Shown: positions 43,414-51,796 of the stretch, piece after piece
How positions within the stretch are numbered: the stretch's first letter is position 1
Layout of the letters: each line of letters begins with the position of its first letter
Assembly (NCBI RefSeq): GCF_013141765.1
Contig: NZ_WHOD01000097.1
Location: forward strand, 1-64,000
Reading direction: 5' to 3'
DNA length: 64,000 nucleotides
Source of the DNA: Paenibacillus foliorum
Lineage (GTDB): Bacteria; Bacillota; Bacilli; Paenibacillales; NBRC-103111
Program-made: the position numbers and the translations under genes
The notes under the pieces: generated by a model
Told to the model about the DNA's origin: nothing
The model's input: the letters and a program-made list of their open reading frames with translations, nothing else
The model's database searches: none

Positions 43414-44190
43414 ATGAAAATCGTTATAAACAACGTAGAGAAACGGTTTGTTGATACGAAGAAACGTGAAGTCACTGCTCTTCAAAACATTAACTTTACA
43501 ATCGAAGAGCAAGAGTTTGTTGTACTGGTCGGTCCCAGCGGCTGTGGAAAATCTACGCTTTTGAATATCGTAGGTGGTCTTCTATCCCCATCCAGCGGTG
43601 AGGTGTACTTTGAGGGCTTAACTTCAGGTAAAGAACCTCGGCTTGGCATTGTGTTCCAAGAAATTGCACTCTTTCCTTGGCGCACGGTTTATGAAAATGT
43701 TGTATTCGGTCTGGAAGAGCAGGGAGCAAGCAAGCAGGAGCAGCGGGAAAAAGGTCAGCACTTCATCGATCTTGTAGGCCTCACAGGGTTTGAATCGGCT
43801 TATCCGAAACAGCTGTCAGGCGGAATGCGCCAACGGGCAGGCATTGCCAGGGCTCTTGCTGTCGAGCCTGATCTGCTGCTGATGGATGAGCCGTTCTCTG
43901 CGTTAGATGCGCAGACACGGACGCTGATGCAGGAGGAGCTGCTTTCCATTTGGGATCGTACCCGACTGAGTACGTTATATGTCACCCACAATATCCAGGA
44001 GGCCGTTTATTTGGCTGATCGGGTCATTGTACTTTCCCGCCATCCAGGACAAATCAAAGAAGTCATTCAAATTGATCTGCCGAGGATGGGAAGGGATCAA
44101 GAGCAGCATCGTGCTGCTTTTGAACGCTATGCCGATGAGATATGGCAGCTTATCCGGCATGATGCACAAGAAGCGCTGAAGGAGGGATAG
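43414..44190 (+). CDS. ABC transporter ATP-binding protein (SsuB/TauB-like)
   Basis: 258 residues. Walker A VGPSGCGKSTLLN, Q-loop VFQEIALFPWRTV, signature LSGGMRQRAGIARAL, Walker B LLLMDEPFSALDA and H-loop YVTHNIQEAVYLADR. It powers the adjacent permease. There is no separate strong ribosome site beyond GGGGAAATAAG, so translation is probably coupled to the binding-protein gene. Confidence 0.92.
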   Translation: MKIVINNVEKRFVDTKKREVTALQNINFTIEEQEFVVLVGPSGCGKSTLLNIVGGLLSPSSGEVYFEGLTSGKEPRLGIVFQEIALFPWRTVYENVVFGLEEQGASKQEQREKGQHFIDLVGLTGFESAYPKQLSGGMRQRAGIARALAVEPDLLLMDEPFSALDAQTRTLMQEELLSIWDRTRLSTLYVTHNIQEAVYLADRVIVLSRHPGQIKEVIQIDLPRMGRDQEQHRAAFERYADEIWQLIRHDAQEALKEG

Positions 44191-44193
44191 GCC

Positions 44194-45039
44194 ATGAGTC
44201 AAACACCAAGAGAAACCAATGAGACTCTCGCCCAAGCCTCGGCGCAAGGACGAGAGCAGCGGCATATTATCCGTAACCGCGTGTCCTTCTTGGAGCAAAA
44301 GATTCCGGGTTATGCTTCCGTTATCGGGATTGTCGGAATTCTCATTTTGTGGGAACTGGTCTGCCGGTTTGAGATAGTCCCGCCGTTGTTTTTACCAGCC
44401 CCGTCCTTAATATTGGTGGCCGGATGGGATATGCTATCAAGCGGGGAGCTTCATGAAAACATACTGGCGAGCTTATACCGGATTGCCATTGGATACGCTA
44501 TAGGTGCTGGTTGCGGTATTGTTTTCGGGCTCATACTAGGATTTTCACGTTGGGTGGACGCTATATTATCTCCCGTCGTGTATTCGATTTATCCGATTCC
44601 GAAAATCGCGCTGCTGCCTTTGATTATTCTTTGGCTTGGCATTGGAGAAACGCCTAAATTTACTATGATTGCCTTGGGTGTGTTCTTTCCAGTCGTGATA
44701 AATACGTTCTCCGGAGTGAAGAACGTGGATCCGATTTGGATCAAAGCCGCGGTTACGTTCGGTTCCAGTCATTTAAGCGTGATTCGGAAGGTTATACTTC
44801 CTGGAGCTCTGCCGATGATTTTTGCCGGTCTTAAGCTTGCTGCTGGAACTTCCCTGCTTCTGCTGGTAGCAGCGGAAATGATCGCCGCTCAAAAAGGTGT
44901 TGGTTCGATGATTCTCCATTACGGGAATCTTATGATCACTACAAAGCTTATGGTTGGTGTTCTGATTTTGTCTTTATTAGGGCTTCTTTTTAACCGTGGC
45001 TTGCAGTGGCTGGAGCGAAAGCTTCTGCCGTGGAAATAA
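44194..45039 (+). CDS. ABC transporter permease (SsuC/TauC-like)
   Basis: 281 residues with about six helices. FEIVPPLFLPAPSLILVAGW precedes the BPD_transp_1 domain, and the ATPase-coupling loop reads KAAVTFGSSHLSVIRKVILP GALP. A 40-residue charged N-terminal extension lies before the first helix. It starts three bases after the ATPase stop with AAGGAGGG upstream, completing the operon. Confidence 0.9.
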   Translation: MSQTPRETNETLAQASAQGREQRHIIRNRVSFLEQKIPGYASVIGIVGILILWELVCRFEIVPPLFLPAPSLILVAGWDMLSSGELHENILASLYRIAIGYAIGAGCGIVFGLILGFSRWVDAILSPVVYSIYPIPKIALLPLIILWLGIGETPKFTMIALGVFFPVVINTFSGVKNVDPIWIKAAVTFGSSHLSVIRKVILPGALPMIFAGLKLAAGTSLLLLVAAEMIAAQKGVGSMILHYGNLMITTKLMVGVLILSLLGLLFNRGLQWLERKLLPWK

Positions 45040-45458
45040 GATGTCTGAGCAAGATCGTTAAATCGTTAATTTAGAGGGCTATTAGGAGTATGGCTGAAAC
45101 CGCCGTGCTTTTAATAGCTCTTGTTTGTTTGATAAGAGTAAAACGGAATAAAACAGATGTGAAGGAGGTCGTACATACTGCGGCTTCTTTTTTTTGCTCC
45201 GCTTTTTCAAAATCAATTTCGGCACTATAGATAAATTAAGTGACTGAAACGGATATAATCCGACATGTACAGTGTGAAATGTGAATTTTATAATTGATAA
45301 TGATTCTCAGTTTGAAAAATCAGCAGCCGCATTCTATAAACATTGTGAGGAAAACCAATAATTTCAACTACAATCCCAGGTTTCAACAATCTGTTGGCAT
45401 ACAGCCAGGAGAGAAAATGCTGCTAGTAGCTAGTGGCAGGGGGAGTTTCGTTTTTTTG
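45040..45458. other. Gene-free stretch with terminator-like sequence and a Fur-box-like site
   Basis: After the transporter operon, GGGCTATTA/TAATAGCTC (about 45078-45120) and GAAGGAGG...CTTCTTTTTTTT (about 45161-45195) could end the operon. TGATAATGATTCTCA at 45295-45309 has one mismatch to the 7-1-7 Fur box. Downstream only an 18-codon frame follows (ATG 45418 after AGGAGAG), then TTTCGTTTTTTT (about 45448). No conventional gene is supported. Confidence 0.45.
45295..45309. promoter_or_regulatory. Fur-box-like site
   Basis: TGATAATGATTCTCA compared with the 7-1-7 consensus TGATAATNATTATCA: 14 of 15 positions fit. Its target is unclear, because no iron-related gene starts next to it. Confidence 0.45.
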
Positions 45459-45782
45459 CTATTCAGAGGCTGACGCAAAATACAAATGGTTGTGGTTGCT
45501 GCAGCCGGGGTTAAATGGGCTGTTGCATGAAGGGCATACATAACTGCTATTTAAATATTGATTTATAGATAACTCCGTATGACAGCTTCCACAAAGGATA
45601 GCTTTGGTGTGCCATTCTAGCTTGGGCCATACCATAGCTTCATGGTTAACTGTTTCCTCGTGGCAATAATAGCATCCATAGTAGGTGTCACAGCACTTGA
45701 ATTTAATCGCTATGATGTCCAATTCGCTATGATAGTGCTTGCATCTGGTTTGACCGTCGATGGCTCCCGTAACTTTGTTCAA
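45459..45782 (-). CDS. CHY zinc finger protein
   Basis: 107 residues. TRCKHYHSELDIIAIKFKCC begins the CHY finger; CYYCHEETVNHEAMVW, LCGSCHTELSINQYL and CPSCNSPFNPGCSNHNHLYF provide the remaining Cys/His ligands for about three zinc ions. Bacterial stand-alone CHY proteins have no firm function; eukaryotic relatives include Hot13 and Pirh2. TTG at 45782 lies eight bases after GGAGG; the TTG at 45806 precedes that site. It stands alone, divergent from gapB. Confidence 0.8.
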   Translation of the reverse strand: MNKVTGAIDGQTRCKHYHSELDIIAIKFKCCDTYYGCYYCHEETVNHEAMVWPKLEWHTKAILCGSCHTELSINQYLNSSYVCPSCNSPFNPGCSNHNHLYFASASE

Positions 45783-45910
45783 AACGTCGTACCTCCGAAA
45801 TTTCAAGGATGGATTGTTTCTTCATCGAAAAGGCTTCGATCCGATTATAACATGCTGAAAAGCGACATAGCTAGAGAGTGTAGCATATTAGTGTCATGTT
45901 TAAAATAAAG

Positions 45911-45921
45911 TGTGTCATAAT
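45911..45921 (+). promoter_or_regulatory. Candidate CcpN operator upstream of the gluconeogenic operon
   Basis: TGTGTCATAAT fits the CcpN box as I remember it (TRTGHYATAYW) at 10 of 11 positions. CcpN represses gapB, pckA and the SR1 RNA in B. subtilis during glycolytic growth, and the genes downstream here are gapB-like, SR1P-like and ppdK. The site lies about 100 bases upstream of the gapB start. Confidence 0.4.
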
Positions 45922-46008
45922 GATGAGGGTTCAAATTAATTATTGCATCATATATAATTATATGGTATGTATTATATATCATAAATTTTAAAGGTGGTTG
46001 TGATACAT

Positions 46009-47037
46009 TTGAACAACAAAATTGGCATTAGCGGGATGGGGAGAATCGGCAGGCTGCTTGTTAGAAAGGCATTTTCAGAGCAAAGAAGCGGAGTTGCAGT
46101 CTCAGCAATCAACTGTTCATACCCTGTTGAAACGGTGGCACATTTATTGAAATATGACACCATACATGGTCAATGGGATGCCAATATAACGGTTAGAAAT
46201 GGAAAGCTGCATATTAATGAGAATGTCATTGACATGGTAAATGAAAGAGATCCTTCTCTGATTCCATGGAGAAAGCTAGGCGTTGATATTGCCATCGATG
46301 CAACAGGGAAGTTCACGGATCGCGAGGGAGCGGGTAAACATCTAACGGCAGGGGCCGAAAAAGTGATTATTACAGCTCCGGCCAAGCAAGCTGACTTAAC
46401 TATTGTGATGGGGGTTAATGACAGCAGCTATCATCCCGAGCAGCACCGGATATTGTCTGCCGCGTCGTGTACTACCAATTGCGTAGCTCCTCTGCTGTAT
46501 ATTTTGGACAGAGCCTTTACTGTGAAGAACGGCTGGATGACAACGGTCCATTCTTTCACAAGTGATCAGAATCATATGGATAACCCGCATAAAGATTTGC
46601 GTAGAGCGAGGGCCTGCACACAGTCGATAATCCCTACCTCAACGGGTGTTGGCCGAGCTTTAGCCGGTGTGCTGCCGCATTTGGCTCCGGTTATTCAAGG
46701 GATTTCCATCCGGGTGCCAACCCCTGACGTCTCGTTAGTGGATTTAACGGTGCAGCTCGGCAGAAGCGTTTCATACGAGGAGGCCGTGCAAGTTTTACAA
46801 CAGGCAGCAGCAGGTGAAATGAGTAAATTTGTAGGAATGGTGGATACTCCGTTGGTCTCTTCCGACTTTATAGGGAGTGAATATTCAGCAGTTATCGATG
46901 GGCCTTCTTTAATGGTAACGAAAGATCAAATGAAGGTGCTGGCATGGTATGACAACGAGTGGGCCTACTCGTGTCGTGTGATCGATGTTGCAGCTATGGT
47001 GGCCAACAAAATTGCTAAAGGGGCGGGTATCTTATGA
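46009..47037 (+). CDS. gapB: Glyceraldehyde-3-phosphate dehydrogenase, GapB (gluconeogenic) type
   Basis: 342 residues. Rossmann start KIGISGMGRIGRLLVRKAF, catalytic Cys in SAASCTTNCVAPL, and WYDNEWAYSCRVID at the end. The position that in glycolytic GapA is Asp (AIND), giving NAD preference, here reads AINCSYPVETVAHLLKYDTI, as in B. subtilis GapB, which prefers NADP and works in gluconeogenesis. TVHSFTSDQNHMDNPHKDLR also resembles GapB. I chose TTG 46009 (MNNKIGISGMG), 11 bases after AAGGTGG; the GTGs at 45994 and 46000 overlap or crowd that site. It overlaps the next gene in ATGA. Confidence 0.85.
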   Translation: MNNKIGISGMGRIGRLLVRKAFSEQRSGVAVSAINCSYPVETVAHLLKYDTIHGQWDANITVRNGKLHINENVIDMVNERDPSLIPWRKLGVDIAIDATGKFTDREGAGKHLTAGAEKVIITAPAKQADLTIVMGVNDSSYHPEQHRILSAASCTTNCVAPLLYILDRAFTVKNGWMTTVHSFTSDQNHMDNPHKDLRRARACTQSIIPTSTGVGRALAGVLPHLAPVIQGISIRVPTPDVSLVDLTVQLGRSVSYEEAVQVLQQAAAGEMSKFVGMVDTPLVSSDFIGSEYSAVIDGPSLMVTKDQMKVLAWYDNEWAYSCRVIDVAAMVANKIAKGAGIL

Positions 47038-47228
47038 ATCTTATGAAGCTAATCGGAAGCAAGCAGCAGCTGGAACTGGGCGTCATTATTTGCAAGCATT
47101 GCGGGGATATTATTGCGACTCAAGATACGGAAAAAGTGACTACCTACTACAGCATTTGTAAGAAAAACAGCTGCACCGGAGCTAATACCACAATGGATAC
47201 TCAGGAGGAATTCAACCATGAATGTTAA
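47034..47228 (+). CDS. SR1P-like GapA-binding peptide
   Basis: 64 residues. IICKHCGDIIATQDTEKVTT then YYSICKKNSC closely follows SR1P of B. subtilis (VCQTCEGTIDHFEDEKVTTL then YGKC), a peptide made from the dual-function RNA SR1 that binds GapA and promotes RNase J1 action. Two CxxC-like cysteine pairs suggest metal binding. Here the frame sits inside an operon: its ATG overlaps the gapB stop (ATGA) and its end overlaps ppdK by 11 bases, so translation is coupled. A 16-residue N-terminal extension and a C-terminal tail make it longer than the ~39-residue SR1P. Confidence 0.75.
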   Translation: MNLMKLIGSKQQLELGVIICKHCGDIIATQDTEKVTTYYSICKKNSCTGANTTMDTQEEFNHEC

Positions 47229-49905
47229 AAGAGTGCTTCACTTTCAAGAAGGCCATGCAGGTATGAAGAAGCTGCTTGGAGGAAAGGGAGCCAATCTGGC
47301 CGAAATGACGAACAACGGATTGCCTGTGCCTCCAGGATTTACAGTGAGTACGGATGCTTGCCGGGAGTATTATGCAAATGGGGGCAAGCTGCCGGAAGGG
47401 TTGTTCGAGGAAATTCGCGCTGCTTTAAAGCAGGTGGAACAAAGAAAAGGACAACAATTTGGAGGAAGCAGCGACCCCTTGCTCGTATCGGTCCGCTCTG
47501 GTTCTGTAAGCTCGATGCCTGGGATGATGGATACGATATTGAATCTTGGGTTAAATGATGTGACCGTTCAAGCGTTAGCCCAGCATACAGGTAATAAACG
47601 CTTCGCTTACGACTGCTACCGGCGGCTTATTCAAATGTTCGCTAATGTGGTTTTTGACATAGAGGGAATTTACTTTGAAAGACTGCTCCATCAATTGAAG
47701 GAGAGAAATGGAATTCAAACCGATAAAGAGGTTCCTGCTGAAGCTTGGCTTGAATTAATCAACCAATATAAAGCCATAATCAGGTCGAAGGCTAATAAGG
47801 AATTCCCACAAGATGTATATGCGCAATTGCAGCTTGCTGTAGAGGCAGTGTTCCGTTCCTGGAATAATCAAAGAGCTATCATTTATCGTGACCTTTATTC
47901 GATTCCGGATGAACAGGGAACAGCGGTTAATATTCAATCCATGGTTTTTGGAAATATGGGTGAAGAGAGCGGTACAGGTGTTTTGTTTACGCGCAATCCC
48001 TCGACTGGGGAAAATTTGCTATATGGCGAATACTTAACGAATGCCCAGGGGGAGGATGTAGTTGCCGGTGTGCGTACCCCTTTTCCTATAGCGATGCTTA
48101 AGTCCGAAATGCCTCCTATTCACGCCAGTCTATCCCAAATCGCTTCAAGACTTGAAGGCCATTATAAGGATATGCAGGACATTGAGTTTACGGTGGAAAA
48201 AGGGGAGCTGTTCATTCTCCAAACCCGCAATGGAAAACGTACGGCACAGGCTGCTGTCAAGCTGGCTGTCGACTTAGTAAGAGAAGGGATTATTACAAAG
48301 GAAGAAGCTTTGCAAAGAATAGAGATGGAGCACTTGGACCAGCTGCTGCATAGAGCTATTGAAGATGGAGAGCATCTGGATGTCGTTGCTACCGGTCTTC
48401 CTGCCTCGCCAGGCGCTGCCATGGGGCAGGTTGTATTCGATGCGGATACCGCTGAGGAGTGGAGCCGTTCCGGCAAACGTTCCGTGCTGGTAAGCATGGA
48501 GACAACGCCGGAAGATATTCATGGAGTCATAGCGGCGGAAGGAGTCCTCACAAGCCGTGGCGGTATGACCAGCCATGCAGCGGTAGTAGCCCGAGGAATG
48601 GGCAAGCCTTGTGTGTGCGGATGTGAAGAGGTTCACATAGATTTAGAGTCGCGCCAGTTTGAGGCGGCTGGACGTACCTTCAATGAAGGTGATTGGATTA
48701 CTCTGGATGGAGCTACAGGACGGGTAATCGCTGGAGTTGTTGCATTGAAGGAGCCGGAGATGAGCGAGGAGCTGCTGGAACTATTGAAGTGGGCGGACGA
48801 GGTCCGATCTATGAAGGTGCGGACCAATGCGGATACACCGGAGGATGCGGCCAAAGCAAGAGAATTCGGGGCCGAAGGAATCGGATTATGCCGCACGGAG
48901 CATATGTTTATGTCACCGCACAGGCTTCCTGTCGTGCAGGCTATGATTCTTGCGGATAGCACGGAGAGCCGCAAATCGGCATTAGACCAGCTTCTGCCTA
49001 TGCAGCAAAGTGATTTTGAAGGGATTTTTGAAGCCATGGACGGATTGCCGGTCACAATCAGGCTGCTTGATCCACCGCTGCATGAATTTTTGCCAAAGCT
49101 GGAGGAGCTGCTGCTGCATCAGGAAAAGCTGAGAGCAGGTAGTCATTTAACTGCAGAAGCAGAGGATGAATGGAGAAAAACAGATGTATTAATAAGAAAG
49201 GTACGGAATCTTCAAGAGATGAATCCGATGCTGGGAACCCGTGGCTGCCGCCTTGGGATCGTATTCCCGGAAATATACGAGATGCAGGCGATTGCTATTT
49301 TTCGTGCAGTGTTAGCTTGCCTTGGCAAAGGAATAACCGTGATCCCGGAGATTATGATCCCTCTTGTTGGTCATGCTAATGAATTGCAGCGCATGCGTGA
49401 ACTGGTAGATCAAGCGGCCAAGGTTGTGCTGGGAACACAGAGCCTTGAATATAAAGTGGGCACGATGATCGAGGTTCCACGCGCTGCTCTGACTGCAGCA
49501 GCTATCGCTAAGCATGCCGATTTCTTCTCCTTCGGCACCAATGACTTGACTCAGATGACCTTCGGTTACAGCCGGGACGATGCTGAAGGTAAGTTTCTCG
49601 CTCACTATGTAGATCACAAGATTTTGCCCAAAAATCCATTTCAGGTGCTCGATACCGAGGGAGTGGGACAGCTTATCGAATGGGCTGTCACACAGGGACG
49701 GGGTGTGCATCCTACATTAAAAACAGGAATTTGCGGCGAGCATGGCGGCGACAAGGAATCGATCTTCTTTTGCCAACAGGTGGGACTGGATTATGTAAGC
49801 TGTTCACCATTTCGAGTGCCGTTAGCAAGGATTGCAGCAGCTCAAGCGCGGTTAAGTCTAAGTGCTCCAGTAGCTGCTGGGCCACTTATTGTACGGGCCC
49901 TATGA
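47218..49905 (+). CDS. ppdK: Pyruvate, phosphate dikinase
   Basis: 895 residues, full length. Interconverts pyruvate, ATP and phosphate with PEP, AMP and pyrophosphate. ATP-grasp part: LLGGKGANLAEMTNNGLPVP and SVRSGSVSSMPGMMDTILNL. The swivelling phosphohistidine domain has TSRGGMTSHAAVVARGMGKP with the catalytic His and the regulatory Thr/Ser before it. PEP/pyruvate barrel: GTRGCRLGIVFPEIYEMQ and CGEHGGDKES. AGGAGG precedes ATG 47218 inside the previous gene. With GapB in the same operon, the gluconeogenic direction (PEP formation) is likely. Confidence 0.96.
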   Translation: MNVKRVLHFQEGHAGMKKLLGGKGANLAEMTNNGLPVPPGFTVSTDACREYYANGGKLPEGLFEEIRAALKQVEQRKGQQFGGSSDPLLVSVRSGSVSSMPGMMDTILNLGLNDVTVQALAQHTGNKRFAYDCYRRLIQMFANVVFDIEGIYFERLLHQLKERNGIQTDKEVPAEAWLELINQYKAIIRSKANKEFPQDVYAQLQLAVEAVFRSWNNQRAIIYRDLYSIPDEQGTAVNIQSMVFGNMGEESGTGVLFTRNPSTGENLLYGEYLTNAQGEDVVAGVRTPFPIAMLKSEMPPIHASLSQIASRLEGHYKDMQDIEFTVEKGELFILQTRNGKRTAQAAVKLAVDLVREGIITKEEALQRIEMEHLDQLLHRAIEDGEHLDVVATGLPASPGAAMGQVVFDADTAEEWSRSGKRSVLVSMETTPEDIHGVIAAEGVLTSRGGMTSHAAVVARGMGKPCVCGCEEVHIDLESRQFEAAGRTFNEGDWITLDGATGRVIAGVVALKEPEMSEELLELLKWADEVRSMKVRTNADTPEDAAKAREFGAEGIGLCRTEHMFMSPHRLPVVQAMILADSTESRKSALDQLLPMQQSDFEGIFEAMDGLPVTIRLLDPPLHEFLPKLEELLLHQEKLRAGSHLTAEAEDEWRKTDVLIRKVRNLQEMNPMLGTRGCRLGIVFPEIYEMQAIAIFRAVLACLGKGITVIPEIMIPLVGHANELQRMRELVDQAAKVVLGTQSLEYKVGTMIEVPRAALTAAAIAKHADFFSFGTNDLTQMTFGYSRDDAEGKFLAHYVDHKILPKNPFQVLDTEGVGQLIEWAVTQGRGVHPTLKTGICGEHGGDKESIFFCQQVGLDYVSCSPFRVPLARIAAAQARLSLSAPVAAGPLIVRAL

Positions 49906-49957
49906 ATAAAAAAAATTACTTTATTGGATATACCCTGAATATTTGGTAAGATAGCTC

Positions 49958-49992
49958 TATGGCCCCCCTATTTGGGAGGCCTATATTTCTAT
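49958..49992 (+). terminator. Terminator-like hairpin after ppdK
   Basis: GGCCCCCC (49961-49968) / GGGAGGCC (49974-49981), one mismatch, followed by TATATTTCTAT. The T run is interrupted, so efficiency is uncertain. Confidence 0.5.
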
Positions 49993-50008
49993 ACAAGGAG
50001 GAGCATAC

Positions 50009-50080
50009 ATGAACAAGCTCGTATTCTATTTCGTAATGGAGCCGCTTCGCAGAGGAGGGGAAGTCTACTATGAGCCATAG
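50009..50080 (+). CDS. Possible 23-codon leader peptide
   Basis: ATG 50009 with a strong AAGGAGGA upstream encodes MNKLVFYFVMEPLRRGGEVY and three further residues, ending 50080, inside the first codons of the next gene (start 50070). The ribosome site of the next gene lies within it. It looks like a translationally coupled leader; not conserved as far as I can tell. Confidence 0.4.
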   Translation: MNKLVFYFVMEPLRRGGEVYYEP

Positions 50081-50513
50081 TATTGTGTTACAGGGATCAC
50101 GGACGCAGCTGATCAATCAGCTTGTTTATTTTGATGAGCAGAAAAAGGATTTCTTGGATCACTATTTCCCGAACTCAGCTAAAGAAAGAGGTAAAATCGA
50201 GCTGCTGCTATCGGTTTATTCGGTAACACTTGAAAGAATACTGGGTGTGTTTACCCAAGAAAACTTGAATTCTACCGTTCTTATCGGCAGTCGAATGAAA
50301 ATTGTTTATTTGGAAGACGGTTACACAGAATCATATACCATCGTTTTTCCTCATCAAGCAGACCCCAATAGTAACAAGATATCGTTCTTATCTCCTATCG
50401 GCTTTCAGCTGTTGATGGCAAAAATTAATGAAACCTATCAGCTTAAGATCCCTTCCGGGGAAATTAAGGTTAAGCTTGAGGAAATTATTTACAACAACTG
50501 CGGTGATTTATAG
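50070..50513 (+). CDS. GreA/GreB-family C-terminal domain protein
   Basis: 147 residues. The C-terminal half (VLIGSRMKIVYLEDGYTESY, TIVFPHQADPNSNKISFLSP, IGFQLLMAKINETYQLKIPS) matches the FKBP-like Gre C-terminal domain that binds RNA polymerase. The N-terminal half is helical (LINQLVYFDEQKKDFLDHYF) but lacks the acidic coiled-coil tip of GreA, as in Rnk-like proteins. It may modulate transcription by competing with GreA. GAGGAGGGG lies before ATG 50070. Confidence 0.8.
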   Translation: MSHSIVLQGSRTQLINQLVYFDEQKKDFLDHYFPNSAKERGKIELLLSVYSVTLERILGVFTQENLNSTVLIGSRMKIVYLEDGYTESYTIVFPHQADPNSNKISFLSPIGFQLLMAKINETYQLKIPSGEIKVKLEEIIYNNCGDL

Positions 50514-50562
50514 CTAATCTGGCTGTTCTGTAGAGGGACATTTTGAACATTTTGAATACTAA

Positions 50563-50610
50563 AAATAAACAAGCAACTAACGCCATTGGCGAAAGTTGCT
50601 TGTTTATTTT
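50563..50610 (+). terminator. Terminator of the Gre-like gene
   Basis: AAATAAACAAGCAACT (50563-50578) / AGTTGCTTGTTTATTT (50593-50608), a 16-bp perfect stem. Confidence 0.85.
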
Positions 50611-50732
50611 ATCAGGCGTCCCCAAGACAGCTTATCCAGTAAGTAGTTTACTACGGTTTGTTGAATATTCCACTACTAACGAGGATTATTTGGCCAAACA
50701 GTAATAATTTCATAAAGACCTCCATACAGGAT

Positions 50733-50855
50733 TTATTTGAAGAGCATATACAAGATATAACCAATCGAACCCATCACAATTAGAATTGAAGATACGATAG
50801 AAAGCGATTTAAAAAATATCCTGTATCTTCTGTCTACATCATTCACTGCTATCAT
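50733..50855 (-). CDS. Possible 40-residue membrane peptide
   Basis: MIAVNDVDRRYRIFFKSLSI then VSSILIVMGSIGYILYMLFK: a short basic start and one membrane helix. Its ATG overlaps the end of the Cse60-like gene by 17 bases and AAGG lies just upstream inside it, so it could be translated by coupling. No homologue recognised. Confidence 0.42.
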   Translation of the reverse strand: MIAVNDVDRRYRIFFKSLSIVSSILIVMGSIGYILYMLFK

Positions 50856-51048
50856 TGACCTTACTGAGGGTCTTATACGTAACCAGAATCGTACTTCTTT
50901 GGGCATTCATACCTGATGGTGTTGGTTTTGTCATCGATCCGTAAGATATATTGATGACTTGCTCGTCCTGCAGCTCTGCTAAGAAAACATTAGCTTTTTT
51001 CTCAGCTAAAGACGTATCTGAGTCCACAAATTCCTTGACTTGTATCAT
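50839..51048 (-). CDS. Cse60-like small sporulation protein
   Basis: 69 residues. MIQVKEFVDSDTSLAEKKAN, VFLAELQDEQVINISYGSM and RSTILVTYKTL follow the layout of Cse60 from B. subtilis (KVFD... FL... IDI.Y ... VIYK), a sigma-E-dependent small acidic protein of unknown function. I chose Met at 51048; the Met at 51060 directly abuts AAAGG. It is probably cotranscribed with the small membrane peptide that overlaps its end. Confidence 0.6.
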   Translation of the reverse strand: MIQVKEFVDSDTSLAEKKANVFLAELQDEQVINISYGSMTKPTPSGMNAQRSTILVTYKTLSKVNDSSE

Positions 51049-51183
51049 ATTGATTATCATCCTTTAAGTGTTATTTTCGAAAAATATTACAAAAAAATCC
51101 CGTTTCTGCTGATTAGACTAGTATAAGCATCTGCCTCCTCATCTATAACTAACATTAAATGTAAAAGTAATTTAAAAATACAG

Positions 51184-51212
51184 GAAGGCATCCCGCATTA
51201 TTGCGGAATGCC
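51184..51212. terminator. Hairpin in the 51049-51796 gap
   Basis: AGGCATCCCGCA / TTGCGGAATGCCT forms a long stem with a short loop. It has no T run on either side, so it may be a structured RNA element rather than a terminator. Confidence 0.4.
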
Positions 51213-51314
51213 TATCAACATCAACATAACATCGAAGGGTGCGGGTGTCAACCAGTGGTATTCTTTTCTAAGGAAACACACGTGAGAATGATGGAAATAT
51301 CACATAGACAACCT

Positions 51315-51409
51315 TAAGGCTAATATTTATTTCAGAATAGAAAAAACGCCAATTATCCTCAACCGGATAGTCGGCGTTTTTTTTCTGTGCAGAGAAGCTC
51401 CAAACTCAC
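51315..51409 (+). repeat. 94-bp terminator-bearing direct repeat, left copy
   Basis: About 90% identical to 60221-60313. It contains the bidirectional terminator AAAAAACGCC ... GGCGTTTTTTTT with inner TTATCC/GGATA. The two copies bracket the lamin-tail/HupE cluster. The rest of the 748-base gap holds the hairpin at 51184 and one doubtful small frame at 51640. Confidence 0.85.
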
Positions 51410-51639
51410 TCTGAGGTTAATAAGTTTGGTACTTTCTAATTCCTTTAGTTGTCAATTGACTGTGCCATGCTTGAATAGAATATTGGAAGGCTCATTTGTA
51501 GTTAAGCAAAATATGCCGTTATTTAAAAAGTTATCATTTTTTTGAAATGCAATGATTCGATAACAAACCAATAAAGTGTCAATATCCTATACCGGCTAAT
51601 TCCTGCTATTGTCTTACTAAAATAGTAAAGGCAGGTGGA

Positions 51640-51753
51640 ATGTTTGAAGCAATTATCCATTTCAATGAAAGGAACATCGTTCAGTGTAAAACAGAAAATA
51701 TTTTTTTGAAAGTATATAGACTAGCGTATGGCCGTTATAGAAACGTCAAATAA
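51640..51753 (+). CDS. Doubtful 37-residue frame
   Basis: ATG 51640 closely follows GGCAGGTGG and encodes MFEAIIHFNERNIVQCKTEN then IFLKVYRLAYGRYRNVK. Basic, no known family. It may be a chance frame before the metallo-hydrolase gene. Confidence 0.22.
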   Translation: MFEAIIHFNERNIVQCKTENIFLKVYRLAYGRYRNVK

Positions 51754-51796
51754 GCGCTAATGTAAAAATACCAAGAAATCTCACTAGGATGTGAAT

